Of a stretch of DNA of 64,000 bases, positions 36,369 through 49,031 are shown piece by piece. The notes under the pieces were generated by a model. It saw nothing but the letters and a program-made list of their open reading frames with translations, had not been told where the DNA came from and ran no database searches. Source of the DNA: Punica granatum (Eukaryota; Streptophyta; Magnoliopsida; Myrtales; Lythraceae); the NCBI RefSeq assembly GCF_007655135.1, contig NC_045130.1, positions 30,438,605-30,502,604 of the forward strand. Reading direction: 5' to 3'. A program made the translations under genes and the position numbers. Every line of letters starts with the position of its first letter. Position 1 is the stretch's first letter.

Positions 36369-37811
36369 ATGGGCTGCAAGGCGACTGAGAAGGCAACCAA
36401 GCTGAAGACGAAGCACAGGAAGGGGCTGTGGTCGCCGGAAGAAGACCGGAGGCTCAGAGACTACATCCTTAAGTACGGCCATGGCTGTTGGAGCTCCATC
36501 CCTATTAATGCTGGTAACTCATCGGTTTGCCAAATAAACTGTCTTCCAAGTTGGAAAACTGAGAAACAAGAAAGGGCAATGCTAGTAAATTGCATTCCAT
36601 TGCCAACGGATGATAATGATGAGAAAGTTTTCCACGTCATAGACTACTTATATGTTTGCTTTGAGTACAAGGAAAGCAAGTCTTCTCTTATATATAACAA
36701 TTTCATTCCATTCAATTCTTTCATACCAAACTTGGCCTAGACGTCTATGTAATCAAAGCTCTATACATCCTTTTATTCACATTTAAAGTATCCAAATCCG
36801 TCTTTTATTTTCCCCGAAGCTAATCCGACAAACATTCGTTTGGTAAAGAAATCAGATAACCACTGACCATTCTGCGACAATTTTCACCCGATGGTTGATA
36901 TAAGATAATACAAAGAAAATAATGGACAGTCTTCATTAGAAAACCACCGCACCTCCAGTTGTATATGTATATATAATTACACTATAATGATTAATGTACA
37001 AAATGCAGGCTTGCAGAGGAATGGCAAGAGCTGCAGATTAAGGTGGACTAATTACTTGAGGCCCGGGCTGAAGAGAGGAATGCTTACGGTGCATGAAGAG
37101 GAGACAATTCTCATTCTCCATCGCTTTTTAGGCAACAAGTAAGCCCGATGAGGATGCCGAGCTATTAAGTCTTATCACATATACAGCAAATCAAGGTTCT
37201 CTGTTAATTTGTCAATAATATATAGCTTGACTGGAAGACGTGCTACTTCTATGCCTCGTACCAGGTGGTCCCAGATAGCGCAGCATCTTCCTGGGAGAAC
37301 CGACAACGAGATAAAGAACTACTGGCACTCTCATCTCAAGAAGAAGGTGGCAAAACCAGAGCTAACGGAGCCCCATACAGGAAGTAGTGAATGCAAATCA
37401 GTAGATGCTACGGATTCTCCGTCCCTTCAAGAACCAAAGGACGACTCTTCCATCAGTCCCCCAAAATCACAGGCTGATATAAGCTCCCTACCGCCGAGCA
37501 TTCTCTTTGCAGAGTGGCTGACCCTCGATAATAATACTTACAATGAAAGTGCTCATGAAGCTGGGAGCTTCTCAGATTACTATCCTTACTTATATGAGGA
37601 TAGTGATCTAGTGAGAACGGTCGTCTGTCTGGACTCCACGGACTGTAAGGCAAACTTGTTGGGGGATTCTTTTTTGCAGAATGGCAATGCCGATAATGGA
37701 GCAGCTTTCATGAGTGATGAGCTGATGATAGATTGTACTTATTATAGGATGGAAGATCCGAGTTCAGAGGGCAAGTGGGTTCCTACCGGGGGATTATATT
37801 TACCGCAGTAA
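36369..37811 (+). CDS. LAF1/MYB18-like R2R3-MYB transcription factor, 3 exons
   Basis: R2R3-MYBs bind MYB-recognition elements and regulate transcription; Arabidopsis LAF1 (MYB18) is a nuclear activator in phytochrome A signalling. Exons: 36369-36513, 37009-37138, 37265-37811; GT-AG and phases agree, giving 273 aa. Both introns are at the standard R2R3-MYB positions. R2 has Trp at 21, 41 and 61 ([38 protein letters not shown]). R3 has Ile at the first Trp position, then Trp 93 and 112 ([29 protein letters not shown]). The region after R3 holds [11 protein letters not shown], similar to the FF/LFSEWL-type motif of LAF1 relatives, then an acidic C-terminus likely to act as activator. The start is at MGCKAT; a longer frame from 36333 is less likely. 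It sits alone in repeat-rich DNA. Family is certain; the LAF1 subgroup is inferred from N-terminus and motif. Confidence 0.88.
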
Positions 37812-39264
37812 TGAGTTTACCATGGACAGTGACTTGATTTACATATGATATACTTGCAGAGAATAATTCGTCTCTTAATACACCGTTCAATAAGCCATCA
37901 ATTTGGCTTGTTTGGCTGTGGAGTAGGATTTAACTTCACTTAATTTCATTTTACTTTTCTCTCAATTCAACAACACAATCATTACATTTTTATCATTCTT
38001 CTTCAATTTTAATAATAAACTTTTCCACATATTTTTGTCTTCATCCACGTGAAATCAAACTAAATCAAATGAAATCAAACTATACTCTATTACCATACGC
38101 AGTAGATTCATTCGATGGATCACATCTTTCACCATGGGTCATGATCGAGAGACGCGTCTCTAATTATGAGTCATGATAAATTAGAAAGAAGCAATAACAA
38201 ATGAGAAATTATCAGTTGGATGTTAATAACAGGCACATGATCATATATGACTACTAATTTCATTCCATCATCATGTTGTCCGGGTTCTGTTCGGCTCCAC
38301 CACAGTAATGTGTCCCATTGTGTATATGAATTATACATGATACGTAATGGTTCCCAGCAGCTTCTCTTGTTCAAATCTTGAGTTGTTGTGTTAGTTCTAA
38401 CCATCTTTATTTTGGCATCGGTCATAGATGAAATCTCTAAATATGATGATCGACTAACAGCACCCTGATTAATCCTGAAGCACTTCGCAGAACCTGTTAT
38501 ACACCGTTCAATAATTACTAAATTTGCAAAGCATTCGAGCACATCCCTATAATTTGTGAAATGACCAACGATACTTATTTTTCTAAAAATTAGCCACACA
38601 TCACTCATCATTTTGCTGACGTAGCACCAAGAAAACATTCACTTTACTTTGCCACGTTGATCCTATATCACAGAACTATACAAACAAACCCGTTACCTAA
38701 TATCTTTACCCGAACCAAATCTAACCCGATTTAAGGAAAAAGCACCACAAAATTCCACGAAAGGAAGAATGTGAGTGACTAATTTTAAAAGGAGGATGTG
38801 TCATTGATCATTTTACAAACTACAGAGTGTGTCATCGAAATTTACCCTAGTTAAAATTGTGCAAAAAGATCATGTGATTTCATTATAAGCAAAGTCGAAA
38901 CAAGATTTACTGCCAAAGCTATTCCACATACAGAATAGAATAGAGTAAAGAAAGATACATATATATTTCCTTGGTTGAACAAGAAAAAATAAAATATTAC
39001 TAGTAGTATTTGACAAAATTAAACCCATTTGATTAATTGAGAAAAACAGAAACATCGTAGGATTACATGAATGTGTTGAAACAAACTCCACAATCATGTC
39101 GTCTCCACTCTCCAATCTCAAAAGGTCAGCAAAGCACTCCACCAGCAATTGATACAGTTGATTAGTGGTCAGTGTGGCATCCCGAGCCGTGCAGAACCAG
39201 GCAGCTCTTCGTGTAATCCATTTCCCAATGCACCCTGTTATGTTAGACTGGCCCCTTGATAAGC
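37812..39264. other. Gap between the MYB gene and the CPL1 3' region
   Basis: Begins with the MYB 3' UTR, then a MITE-like segment (37908-38092). The rest is unassigned; a 155-codon open minus-strand stretch (38638-38171) has no family resemblance. On the minus strand 39276-39020 reads RLSGLSRGQSNITGCIGKW and ARDATLTTNQLYQLLVECF, which looks protein-like but is unidentified. Confidence 0.4.
37908..38092. mobile_element. AT-rich MITE, copy 3 (short)
   Basis: Starts CTTGTTTGGCTGTGGAGTAG and ends GAAATCAAACTATACTC with inverted terminal similarity. The interior ACAACACAATCATTACATTT and TTCTTCAATTTTAATAAT match copies 1 and 2. Shorter than the others, so probably deleted. Confidence 0.45.
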
Positions 39265-39678
39265 CCGACAGCCTAACCTGACGCCTTCATCATGGGTATC
39301 TCAACAGCTGGTTGCCCAAGCCTTGCCTTGTTATCCCGTGGTTCTGCTGAAGCCAGGACAGACCCCGACGGCATACAACAGAGATCAAAATCCAAATCAT
39401 CTCTCCATCAATATACAACAAGGATGTCATCACTAAGGAAACTTTTGCCTACTACATCCAGTGGAAAAAAGAATTGTTCAAGACTGGACCAATCAAAACC
39501 GTAGAAAGTGGCAAGACCATCGTTGATTGCAATGGAATTCATAGTGATCGACTGTCCTGCGTCATCCAGTCCAAGGGAACTCTTTTATACCCGGTTCAGG
39601 CAAGAACCTTCTTATCGTGGCTTGGGGAGTTTCTGCAAGAGGAGGTTCAAGACGCGGCATTCAGGGCAGGAATCTGAT
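39265..39678 (+). pseudogene. Unidentified coding-like stretch with a frameshift
   Basis: The plus strand reads QLVAQALPCYPVVLLKPGQ..TAYNRDQNPNHL in one frame up to about 39420. It then continues in another frame from 39422 with KDVITKETFAYYIQWKKELF, KTGPIKTVESGKTIVDCNGI, RLSCVIQSKGTLLYPVQA and RTFLSWLGEFLQEEVQD to a TGA at 39676. Residue composition and lack of stops look like true protein, but I do not recognise the family. It is antisense to the CPL1 3' UTR region and has no clear start, so I treat it as a gene fragment with a frameshift or a missed intron. Confidence 0.4.
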
Positions 39679-39755
39679 CTCGGTAGCTCTGTCCTCTGTT
39701 GAATGGTGAGATCTTGCTCGACAAAAGAACAAATGGAATACAGGCTAAGAAGTTC

Positions 39756-42700
39756 TCAAGGAACAGGTGGCGTGTTCCTGGGATATCGAGCGGAAGAGGG
39801 CATTCGCTGCAGAGCTCGTGGGTACTCCGGCTTTAGGCGTTTAGTGGGGACACCTTGATATGGTCTGTGCACCAAAAGAGCAAGTCAAGATGACATGCAT
39901 GTGGGAGGAAAATGCCCATTAAGTTCTGCTTGTAGATCAGCAGATATCACAGTCATAGTTATAAATCAGCAAAACTTCGGAAGCATTCTAATTTCCTTTA
40001 AGAAAAAATGGGAAAAAAAAAGAAGGCTATCTGCACATTACAAGATATACTATTTGATCATAAAATGCATTGTGAGAGTGAAATACAGTGCATTGTCTCA
40101 GTAGCTCTACTAACTTTTCATGAGGCAATCAACGACAGGTGCCAAACTGTTTCAGTTTTCCAGAAGACATCAGAGATAGTTTCTTGAAAATGTAGATAGT
40201 AATCCCAATTCCCTTGTCTTTATCACCAAGAAATATTAATTTATCAACTAAATAGCTAAATCACTCACCTGGGAGAACCTTGACGTTTTTGAGAAAACTG
40301 CCCAATCGTAGACCTTAAAGCAGTGAGTGCCCTCTCAGCAGCCTGTGGAATATGATCCCGAGCAAACTTAGACACACTTCATAGAGATTAAGCTGCATAA
40401 CTAATTCTCTCAAGTCGTGAAGTATCATCTAATATTTGTGGATATATCAGAAATGTTACCTGCATCTTGGCTTCTTCCCAGGTGAAACCAACACCTCTAC
40501 CCATTATCTGCCCATCAACTTCCACCTATTCAGAAACCACAACAGAGAAAAGCATGAGTTACGGAAGACTGACATCAATAGATACATATATTTCTATGCT
40601 TAATATATTTGCAGACAGAAAGACTACAAAAACTAAATCCAAACATTGGATGTCGAGGGCAATGGATGACCAGAAAATTGACAAGTTCATTGGACGATTA
40701 TCTCCAAAATTTTCAATATCCAAAACATATCAGACTAAACCATGGACTGTACATGTCGAATAGTCCCTCGGTTAACAAACTATCATGTAATCTTCTAGTC
40801 AATGTTTGTGTACGCACAAGTATCTTCCAGAAATTGGACCGATACTACTCCCTCCATATCTCTATGCCCCAGGTCATTAATCCAGTAGATGGCAAGTAAA
40901 GTTTTCAAGCTTTCAAACAGAACTTCTGCCCTAAGGACCCTGATCAACTACAAAGCGGTTCTTCTCTACCTTTTTTGCAACCAAAAATTATATAATGCTG
41001 AAACTCCTAACTGGTTTGAGGTCCAGCAGAGATATTTATGACTTCAAAAGGAATGATTAAGCAACAGGAAAAACCTGTACATGAACTTCGTCCTCCTGCA
41101 CAGGATTGGCTGAAAGATGGGGCTGAAGTTGAAAATCCAAACTGAGACCTTCCATCATGCACTGAGGTGAAGAGTGGGAAAAATTGAGCCACGATAATGA
41201 GTTTTAGCAATCTAGAGATAAGCATAAGAATTAAAGAAAGCAAGACGAAGGGCGGACCCTCAATCTTACCAATTCTCTAAGAGCAGAAACAGATCCGCTT
41301 GCACTCTTAGAACCTTCCATCCTGGAATTTACAATTCTTGATGTCTCCATTGCGGGTGAATATGACGTAGGCTCTTCCCTGGGCAACTGATGATTCACAA
41401 AAGAATTTAAATTTCCAAAGAATCCATTTTCATTGGGAGGAGATCTCCTATTCACATCTCCTTGTCTGCTTGCAGAATCAGATTTCGTACGGGCCATGTA
41501 CATGTCTGCAAGAAAACAGTCAAAATTGTCAAGAGCATGTAAAAAAATATCAAGTGTACCTTCAACCACCAAATCCAAGTATGATTTAAAAATGAGTTGA
41601 TTAACTGGCCATTTTTCAAGTAAAAGGATAACTATTGACTTCAACAAGATAACCACCTAATTTTTCATCTTCTTCAATATATAGAGACTCATCAAACCAC
41701 AACCTAAGAAACTGATTACAATCTTTCATCAGAAAAATGTAACCACTCTCCTTAAAGAACCTCATTGACAGCTTACAAATTCAACTGGATAAGCAAGCAT
41801 TAGAAAGGTCAGTAATCCAGTAAGTCGATAAAGTAATTATTCAACACATCCGTTTCCAATTTACCAAATCTGTGATCCAAACTATAGACATCCCTCCTTT
41901 GCCCCAAGTTTCAACGTCGTTTTAGTTATTGCAGATGTGAAAAATTCATTTCCACCATTTAAACTTTGCCTATGAGGTTTTTAAATGACCAAGTAAAATG
42001 CACATAGAAGAACATGCTGGTCCCTGCCTGAGCAGCAAATCCACAAACTTTTACGTATTTGTAGACAATATCATACCTAGACCAGGTTATGACAGAGGAA
42101 ATGGATATTATCTTACCAGCCAAATGCCTAAGAGAACCCTCTGCGGCTTGACGCTTAGCTTCCCTTCTAGTCCTACCAATGCCTTCACCAATTTTTTCTC
42201 CTTCAAACCAAGCCTGAATAAAACCAAACATTAGTCGTCGCAGTCGACAAAATAACAGACACAAAGCAAGAGGTCTATATGTTTGCTCAGAGAACAATCT
42301 CTACAGGAGCATCTAAATGCTACACAAAGGTTCAACATAGTGTACAAGTAAGAAAATTTTCGTTTATACAAGAAACAATGATATGTAGTGGGTTGTCAGG
42401 TGTAAAACCTCAAAGGAGAACTGCAGATCCATGCTTGAAACCAAACTTGCCCTAAACTCGACCTACAAATTCCAGACAAGTACCAAAATGCTCAGATGGA
42501 AATATATGAATTAGCTATCGCACATATTATGTTTCTCCTGTCAACACTAGATTTTCCGTTTACCTTGGCTCCACACTTCATTGCAATATCCTGCAAAACA
42601 ATAGCAGGAGTTTCTCCACATGGATTGACTCGCCCAGATTCAGAGTCAAAATCTCTGCCGCCTGAAGATGTCTGACTAAGTGGAATATCCTCACCTTGAG

Positions 42701-45700
42701 ATTGATCAGCAACGATACCTATGTCAGTATGTAACATGAAAAACAGAATAATTCAACAAGAATAGCAGCTCAAATGTTCCAAAGTCACTAGAAGCACATA
42801 AACTACAGGAAAGGATAGCATTGCACAGACAGAAAACTATTGCTCACCTGATATAGAATGATAAGGAGAAGATTTTTGTCCGAACCTCATCCGTTCATCT
42901 CTACCAAGTGCCTGTGGAAAAGCAAAAATCATCTATGACAGCAGCCTTCACAGCTTGCAAATAAAGTTAGAAACTCAGCACGGAAACTTAAACCAGACTG
43001 GGATCTCCTTACCTCTTTAGGCTGTCTTTGGTTCTCATGAAAAATTCTTTCAGGTAGAGCAGGGCTCTCAATCTTGGGAAAAGGGGGTGGAGGATGAGGC
43101 CGGTGCTTCTCAACATGCATTTCTGAATCTAAAGCATAATCTTTTGGTCCTGCTCTACTGAATTGCCTTGGACTCATCTCTTCCTCCACAGAAAACCAGT
43201 TTCCCCTTGACGGAATCCTTGGAACCGAAACTTGAACCGGAGGTCTTGTAGGAAAAGGTTCAGCTGGTGGCGTTTCTCTTACATCTTGCCCATGTTGTAA
43301 TATGAGTAGGCGCCTTCTTGTATCGGGGTCTAACTCTGACTCTGGTACTTCACCCTCTTCTCTAGCAGGAGAACTCTGCATGCTCTGCTCTGAAGGGGTA
43401 GCATGACCAAATTGCTTAAGTAATGATGCTGCTTGTGGAAACTGTACATTAGGGAGTGGTGAAACAGCTGATAGAGACGTGGGAAGAGAAATTGGGCTTG
43501 AAGAAGATGCAACTGCATTTTGAAGAGATGCAATAAGCCTTGGATCTATGTTGTTAACTGCTGAAGGGATGACTGAAGAAGCTGCAATTGGATCCTGAAA
43601 TGATTACATAAAACTTAATTACAAGTAATGGACTAAAAAAATCAAATGCAATGGCATTAATGACCAGTAATGAAGGGTGACAACTTGAGAAGGGTTCTGC
43701 AGGGAAGTTATTCCAAAATAACTCTAACCAGATAAGTAAATCAGCCTCGATTGGAAAAAATACATACCACCTTCAGCCTTCTTTCAACCTCTGCATCTGC
43801 CATACCATCAAAAGCTAGTGGATCTTTGTTTCCATTTGAACCAGGAACATCCTCCTGAATTGAAGCAAAATGGTTAGACCACTAAGTCACCAAAATATAA
43901 ACACTGGAAATGCCAGGTTGACCGGATTTGAAAGTAGATCAGCCAGCTACATAAAGGTTAAAAAAAAAAATGGATTGCCATTACTAACCTCTGAAACTAG
44001 GTAATTGCTCACATCTGGAGGAGAAAGAATGTCCTTGACATCATCTTCATATGCAACTTCAGGAATTCTTTGCAGAAGACCGTCATCAAATTCCCTGTTT
44101 CAAATAATGAAAGAATGCCAGAAAGACATCATCAGATCAGAATGGGATTTAGATTTGAATGCGTAGATCCCAATACAGGGTGCATTACAGCACGTCAAAG
44201 TTCTTGCTTACTTGAAAAAGCCACCCCTCACATTACAAGCAACATTTCTTGCAACACACAACACGGGGACAGTGTTATTTGCCTGCGTATTGAAGAATAT
44301 GATGAGTTCCCATCAAAGAAGAGAAGCGAATGCTTGCAGTTTCCAGATTTGAAATACATAGCCAAATAAGTAAGGCATACCTCAGCCTGTGGAGCGTAGT
44401 ATGGAGCAAATGCAGGCACTACATGCACCCGTGGTTGATCTTTATCATCCCAAACCTTCAAGCGATCATCAATGACTAGAGCCATCTTAGGGTGACATGT
44501 CCCATCTTGAAATACATCAAACAAAGATTTCTTCAAGCCTGTAGACAACAGGAGATAACACAGAAAAAGCAAGTGAAAAAGGCATTCTACGAAGGACGAA
44601 CGTATGCAGAATAAATATGATTTGATAGAGGTGTACATTTCTATCAATAAGCACAACGGTTATAGAAGCTATTCCCCTTTTCTAATTGTTTTATCAGAGA
44701 GCTACTTGGATTTAGGTCAAGCTTCTCACCTGACTTGACACACACAATGCGGTCCAACAATTCTCTTGGATTTATAAGATTAGATTCAGGATCAAGAAGC
44801 CTCCACATTTCCAAAGCATAATCCCTTTCAGCCATTGTGCAAACATAAACCTCAAAACGTTTGCGCCCTCTAGCAGTCAAATAACTCCGTAAATCCTCCC
44901 AAGCAGGCCTCAACCTCACCAGAACACTTGTATCCCGGATCTGAGATATGTGAAATGATGTCAAGCTTAAACCAACTCACTCTTGGATTCTTTTTATATG
45001 CTGACATCCTAAGCAAAAGTACATGATAACATGAAATATCCAGCATAACCTATTAAGTCGAAGGATGAATATGATAAAATTAAAAACATCTTAAGTTGCA
45101 AACAGAAGTGTAGCACTAGAAAGCAATATCTAGCGGGAGCATGAATACCCTTTATCCGCATCTGTGACTGAACATTTAAAAGTGGGACTTCTTAACTATT
45201 AGTAAATCAAGACAAGATGGTTACCAACATCTGCCTAACGAAAAGAACATGTACCTCAGTGCATGCATGCCAAGGCCTAGATACAAATTAAGCATATTGA
45301 ATTAAAACAGAATCTAGTCTATGCAAAGCACCAAGCGATGATCTAAAACCAACATGGTTTGGCGTACGGTTAGCACATACCTGTGGATTTATGCGGGTTA
45401 GAATAATATTTTTTTCTTGCATGCGTATGAGTGGGCGAACAACTGTCTGGTGGTTATCCGACAAGGCTGGCACAACCTCAGATTGAATTTTAATCACCTT
45501 CCCATTATCAACAACCTGATCATTTTCCACATATTGCTTAAGGATACTCTTATCATCTTGATACCTTTTCACCTCAGCGAGCATGCCAGAAATACGCTGT
45601 GGATCTGAATCGGCACTTATTTTTCGCTGCAATGCCTCAATTCTGTCCTCAAAAGAACGCATTGTATTTGCAACTATCAGTGTTTCATCAAGATCAAAAA

Positions 45701-47300
45701 CAATTCCAAGGCACCTGAGGTTCAGCATGACGAGACAAGAGCTGTAGAGTCCTGCTTGGACGCTAAAACCCCAGAAGCATGGATACTGTCTGTCATTATT
45801 GCGTGAGAACATTGCAACCAAGTGCAGTTCCTCTTTTCCTAAAGGCATAATGGCAGTCTGGAAAAAAAAGAACAATAATAACCATCAAATTCAGGAATAT
45901 CAACCAGCAATATGTGACACATGCCCAATATCATTTTATTAAATCCAAGGCGAGTGTAGGCAATTTAAAAATTAAATGTGAGGTACAAGAAAAAAGGCAG
46001 CGAAAAGTTTTAAACATGTTTTCACTCTGGAGAGCTCACAGTACACTTATCAGTAGCCCCAACAAGATCAAGAGCTCATCAAAGTTAATTTCACAATTCT
46101 TTCAGATATGACCGCACATTACAATCAGTAGCGAGTTTCCTAAATGAAAATTAAGTAATTCAACATCTAACTGTTTCCAACATACACATCCGTATCATAC
46201 TACTGATAAAACATCACCACCAAAATTTAAAACATATATCCTTTAGGCTTAAGATTTTTCAGTTAACATGTGTTTCCTCTGGCAACAGCTAAGGTTCCAA
46301 GATATGCTATCAGTACGCAGCACCTAATCCTTAAGATAGTAAAGCACATTTTTTATATTTAGTTTAATCATCTTTGCCTTTTCTGCCAGAGGCTAAAGAA
46401 TCCTAATCAGTTCAACGTCCTCATGTGTCGAGCGGAGCAGAGTTTTGCAGCCAATCATATATTAAGGTCCACTCAACACTCCTCGAGTTTTACGTTCCTG
46501 GCATTAGAAGATTCAGATTCCAAGGCACAAGACCCACATCAGTTCATTGTTCAAGTAAGCTCAGCCATCAGTTAAAGTAAAGAGTTCTACCAAGAAAGGA
46601 AAGTTCATATATATATATATAGAGTGGTCATCAATTAGAACATGTTCCCAGAAATAGTGTGGATTATCAGCAAAGCTGGAGGTTTAGCACTCAAGTGTCC
46701 TGCAACTCTGAAAAGTTTCGACTGTCGATAATTGGTCCTTGCAAATTTGTCCACAGTCCACTGTGAAATCAATAGGGGTCCTTCAACAAATTCCAAGTTT
46801 AACACTTTTCAATGTCTTAATTAAGAAGGGCTTCAAATTTAAAGGTTCCTTTTTCGTTCAAGATAATTTATGTTCTTTCCCTTGAATTCCTTTCTGGGTT
46901 CTCGAAGTGGGTATGTGTTGATTGATTATACCTTGTTGTCTCTGATACAGGAGGAGTGCAAAAGAGAGAGCGGCGAGTTCTCCATCGATTTGGACTCCAT
47001 TTTGAAGCAAACCCCAGTGGATGTTATCGTGTGAAGCACTGCCAGTGGAGGGCACCTCTCACTGGGCTGAGAGAAGTGCCCAATTTTGATTCTTTCCTTC
47101 ACCACATCCTCAATCATTTTACCTCTGCCGTTGTTGTAGGTGTTGTTCTTGTAGTTGCCGTCGTCGTGGTAGTTGTTGTTGTTATAGTAATCTTCTCCAT
47201 CTTCTCCTCCTCCTTCTTGCCTCTGTTGCTGCTGTTGTTGAAGATATACCTCAACTTCCCCCAGCAATTCCTCCCCGTAGTACACCACAGATTTAAGCAT
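39756..47300 (-). CDS. CPL1: CPL1-type RNA polymerase II CTD phosphatase with two dsRBDs, 17 exons
   Basis: CPL1 (FIERY2) dephosphorylates Ser5 of the Pol II C-terminal domain and, through its dsRNA-binding domains, acts in miRNA processing (HYL1 dephosphorylation) and stress-gene repression in the nucleus. Exons (minus): 47300-46932, 45857-45381, 44940-44730, 44538-44381, 44282-44212, 44094-43989, 43854-43771, 43594-43013, 42911-42848, 42718-42564, 42462-42409, 42213-42117, 41505-41270, 41161-41075, 40525-40460, 40342-40269, 39864-39756. All GT-AG, phases agree, 999 aa (Arabidopsis CPL1 is 967). The FCPH catalytic signature [15 protein letters not shown] has DLDET at 178-182; [20 protein letters not shown] and [20 protein letters not shown] follow. 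Then [20 protein letters not shown], dsRBD1 (about 735-810, [19 protein letters not shown]), dsRBD2 (about 878-958, [18 protein letters not shown]) and a basic end KRLKPE. The N-terminus has a Gln/Asn-rich tract (QQQQQQ, NNNN) not obvious in Arabidopsis. Start ATG is at MLKSVVYYG. Confidence 0.94.
46613..46622. repeat. Short (TA)n tract in CPL1 intron 1
   Basis: A small TA repeat inside the 1.07-kb first intron of CPL1 (45858-46931). The intron holds nothing else recognisable. Confidence 0.5.
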
Positions 47301-49031
47301 TTTTGTCGTCCCCCAGATGGATCCCAAAAAACCCTAACTTTGCATCAGAAATTTTGTTCTTCTTACTCGGTGAAGTCTTCTCTGCAGTCCCTTATCAACA
47401 TCATCATCATCATCGTCATTGACCAAATCAAATCAAAATCCCTTTAGGTTTTTGAATGAATGATCTGATAAATTGCAAAATTAACTCGATAATCAAAAAC
47501 CCCGATCCCGATCAGATCCATCGACGGGGAATAGAGGAAAGAACATATTAGTGGCCTTTTTCGTTTTCCCTTTGAAATTGTTTATCCGTGATTCAACGGA
47601 GTGGAAGGTGGGAAGAGGAAGTTGTCAAACCCTAAAATTCTGCCGCTTCAGTAAAAAATTAACCGGCTGTATCGCAGCGGGAACGAATCGATCGATCGTG
47701 AAAGAGACAGTGGGAAGAGGTACAGGTAGGGTTTGCGAGGAAACAGAACGATGCGGTCGACGTCAAGCCTGTTAAAGGGGCTGGAGAGGGAGGAAGGAAA
47801 CCCTAGATCTGGAAAAGCGAAAGGTCTAGAATTTGCAGCAGACCTCCAACGGCACGGCCACCATCATTATTTATCGATATTTATAAATAAATAAATAAAC
47901 GGATGACAATAATTAATTAACTAATTCACTCGGAAACTCTTAAAGCTTGCCTTTGGTTTTCGAGTTATATAACTGAATTTGATTTTCAGCAATAATTTTA
48001 ACTTTAAGTATTGAGAAATACATTAATGTTTAAAAATATATATATATATATATGTGTGAAAATATATGAAAAATTTATAATTAAAAATTACTATGAAAAG
48101 ATATAAGTGAGGAAGTATTATTAAATAAAAATTTAAAAATAATTAGGAAAAAGTTTGAGTAAGAAAGTATTATTAAATAAAAAAAGATAAAATAATTATT
48201 ATTATATTGTTGAATTTTGAGAAAAATATAGATGAGGTGGATGGAGTTGGATTATGATTCAAAAAATAAACAAAGCCTAACATTCGCGAAGGAAATAAAT
48301 ATATAGAAAATATTTTTTTGGCTCGAAAAATATGGTCCACGGATTTATTGACGTCATCAGAGGAATTTGAATTTTGAAGGAAAGTCGGATCCCTTCAATT
48401 TTGGTAACTGACTGGCTGAGATTTTGTTTCCTCGGAATCTATCTACCCTGCTTACCTTAAAATTCTGGATATCTCGGACTTGCATCGATGTATTGGGCAA
48501 CTGAATATAGTTTTATATGACAGTGTCGAAATAGAATGAAAATTTCTTATTTGGAGGGAATAATGCGTCCTATTTTCGTCGATTTGCTTTCTCACTAATT
48601 CTTGCTTTACCCATGTAACTGAAAAGGAATTCCAGCTTTACCTGATGAAGAATAGAAAACAGCGAATGCTAATCATATGTTGTAACTCGTAACTGTTACG
48701 GTTATTTTAAAATTTCAACTTTCAAGAAAAATCTAAAAGATACGTAACCGGAAAAAAAATTTCTATGTAATTTATCCTATTTTTATTTAAAATTCAATAA
48801 AATTGAATATTTTAACTGCTAAGAAAACTTGAAGATGATTTAATTATTTCACATAAAGCATACTAGCCTTCACGTTCGCGCATGCGCGGGAACGATTGCT
48901 TTCGCGTCGGGAGCAAAAGCAAGTATTGTTTTACCATCTCGTTTTACAAGTCTTCTTGACTCGTCTCCGATCCTTGACATATATTGGTTTTGAAGTCATT
49001 CTATAAATTATTCCTATCTCGTTTTGCAGCT
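47301..49031. other. CPL1 leader/promoter and intergenic DNA
   Basis: The 5' leader contains a (CAT)n-like run at about 47397-47416 and is otherwise unremarkable. Farther upstream lie a MITE (47948-48281) with a (TA)n patch at 48035-48052 and AT-rich sequence. No gene. Confidence 0.45.
47948..48281. mobile_element. AT-rich MITE, copy 4 (opposite orientation)
   Basis: Starts TGCCTTTGGTTTTCGAGTTA and ends GAGTTGGATTATGATTC..AACAAAGCC, again inverted TTTGG-type termini with GAGTT next to them. The interior has two AAGTATTATTAAATAAAA pieces (about 48112 and 48166), related in reverse to the TTTAATAATAAA of the other copies. Confidence 0.5.

Noticed and set aside
38171..38638. 155-codon minus-strand ORF after the MYB gene
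   Set aside because: Long but without any recognisable motif and surrounded by repeats; not enough to call a gene.
46956..47447. Plus-strand ORF of 163 codons with a Val/Leu-rich hydrophobic run
   Set aside because: It is the antisense shadow of the CPL1 first exon; the hydrophobic run is the complement of the Asn/Gln codons.
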